From Paraburkholderia solitsugae (lineage in GTDB: Bacteria; Pseudomonadota; Gammaproteobacteria; Burkholderiales; Burkholderiaceae): a stretch of 33,023 bases of DNA. The notes beneath the pieces are model-generated. The model saw nothing but the letters and a program-made list of their open reading frames with translations, had not been told where the DNA came from and searched no databases. Shown here piece after piece: positions 32,082 to 33,023 of the stretch. Numbering within the stretch: the stretch's first letter is position 1; each line of letters starts with the position of its first letter. The position numbers were made by a program, and so were the translations under genes. The stretch is taken from assembly GCF_013177695.1 (NCBI RefSeq), contig NZ_WOEY01000124.1:1-33023 (forward strand), written 5' to 3'.

Positions 32082-33023
32082 TCATTCGATGAAGAGCGAG
32101 GCGAGCACGCGCCGCCGCCAGAATTTGCGCAGGTCGCCGCGCGTCACCGTGAGCGTCACCGAGCCGGTGTCGCCGCACAGCGTCAGGCCGAGTTCGCCGA
32201 GCTGGCCCGACTGCAGCGCTTGCAGCGCCGGTTCGAACCAGTCGGTTTGCAACGCGGCGAAGGCGTCGTTCCAGCGCGCCCAGTCCTGCTCGATGTAGGG
32301 CGAGGAGAAGGGGTCGAGTTCGACCAGCGTGGCGCCGTTGGGGTTGGCATTTGCGTTGGCGGACGCGCCACCCGACGCGTTGCCCGAGGCGCCGCCCGCA
32401 GCGGTAACGGCCCGGAGCGCCGCGAACGACGCCGGCGGCGCAGCGGCCGCGACGCCCGCGGTCATGGCGAGGCCGCGCGTGGCTGCCGCGTCGGAGAAGA
32501 CGCGCGCGAACGGACTCGTCACCGGTTGCGCTGCGCCCTGTCCGTGGAACCAGATCGAGTTGACGGCGGGCAGGCCACGCGTCTCGCGCGCTTCATTGAC
32601 CGGATGCTCGAACCATGCCATCTGCACTTCGTTCTGCAGCTTCATCCAGGTGCGCGAACGCTCGCCGGAATGCGCCTCGTGTGGCAGCCAGATTTCGATG
32701 TTGCGGCCGCTCGCGCGCAACGGCGATGCTCCGGCCAGCGTGCCGAAGCCGTCGCCCGACAAATACCAGCGTGCGGGCTTCGGCGCTTCGATTCGCACAC
32801 CGAGTTCCTCGATCAAGGGCCGGGCGACCGCCAGCAGCACGCTGGCTTCGTCGTCGGACAATTCGAGCGAGGCCGGATCGATCAGCACCAGATGGTCGTG
32901 CGCGATGCGCACGTGCACCGGTTGCACACAGGCCCACGTAGCGCTGCCGGGGTCGCCGCCGTCGGCGCGCAGCATGTACGGGGCAAGCGGCGCCTCGTCG
33001 GCGGCCGAGGCGCCGCTCGGCAG
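32082..33023 (-). CDS. RpfE-like conserved protein (5' end beyond window)
   Basis: The frame is open to the right edge without a stop (16 further codons before the ATG at 32975), so the true start lies outside the window. Visible sequence: APYMLRADGGDPGSATWACVQPVHVRIAHDHLVL, then ELSDDEASVLLAVARPLIEELGV, WYLSGDGF, RTWMKLQNEVQMAWFEHPVNEARETRGLPAVNSIWFHGQG. This matches the conserved protein family found beside recJ (COG4255, RpfE in Xanthomonas). The biochemical activity is unknown. An Ala/Asn/Gly-rich insert (SGNASGGASANANANPNG) lies near the C-terminus. In Xanthomonas, loss of rpfE has been linked to extracellular enzyme levels; no such role is shown here. Confidence 0.85.
   Translation of the reverse strand: MPSGASAADEAPLAPYMLRADGGDPGSATWACVQPVHVRIAHDHLVLIDPASLELSDDEASVLLAVARPLIEELGVRIEAPKPARWYLSGDGFGTLAGASPLRASGRNIEIWLPHEAHSGERSRTWMKLQNEVQMAWFEHPVNEARETRGLPAVNSIWFHGQGAAQPVTSPFARVFSDAAATRGLAMTAGVAAAAPPASFAALRAVTAAGGASGNASGGASANANANPNGATLVELDPFSSPYIEQDWARWNDAFAALQTDWFEPALQALQSGQLGELGLTLCGDTGSVTLTVTRGDLRKFWRRRVLASLFIE

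Overview
The window looks like a piece of the main chromosome of a Burkholderia-type betaproteobacterium, most likely Paraburkholderia. This rests on the GC-rich coding style, the gene order aceE-aceF-lpdA / phaP / pbpG / iscRSUA-hscBA-fdx-iscX / lysS-prfB-recJ, the lipoyl-domain-bearing LpdA, and a palindromic ACTTTTCTTTG...CAAAGAAAAGT repeat that I recall as common in these genomes. Nothing here looks like a phage, island or IS element. It is essentially core chromosome with some odd intergenic structures.

Layout. (1) 1-5000, minus strand: a DUF3300 exported protein with an Asn-rich tail (cut by the window edge), then a two-component operon (PAS sensor kinase and FixJ-type regulator, overlapping by ATGA). 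(2) 5000-11820, plus strand: the pyruvate dehydrogenase complex. aceE is preceded by a large nested dyad, and aceF and lpdA are separated by a dispersed palindromic repeat; a strong terminator follows. (3) 11880-12800, minus: the phasin gene phaP, with a near-consensus promoter bracketed by two TTGTGC-N3-GCA elements that resemble PhaR operators. (4) 13340-14680, plus: the penicillin-binding endopeptidase pbpG. (5) 14700-17990: an IclR regulator divergent from lutA-lutB (lactate oxidation), with no lutC behind them. (6) 18000-19130: a Tyr/Gly/Pro-rich lipoprotein carrying a 9-bp tandem repeat, and a 79-residue membrane-anchored protein of unknown function. (7) 19230-26280, plus: a low-molecular-weight phosphatase, then the complete isc iron-sulfur assembly operon, with tandem IscR type 1-like sites at its promoter and two unusual intergenic structures inside it. 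(8) 26310-33023, minus: a glycine-zipper protein, lysS, prfB with its programmed +1 frameshift, recJ and an RpfE-like gene running off the right edge. lysS-prfB-recJ-rpfE is the order known from the Xanthomonas rpf region, without the DSF genes.

How it fits together: acetyl-CoA supply (PDH, LutAB), carbon storage (PhaP) and Fe-S biogenesis (Isc; LutAB are Fe-S proteins and lipoylation depends on Fe-S) are linked in function, though not in one operon. I found no convincing new multi-gene system. The best leads are regulatory: the aceE dyad beside a divergent two-component system, the phaP operator pair, and the repeat and terminator-like structures inside the isc operon.
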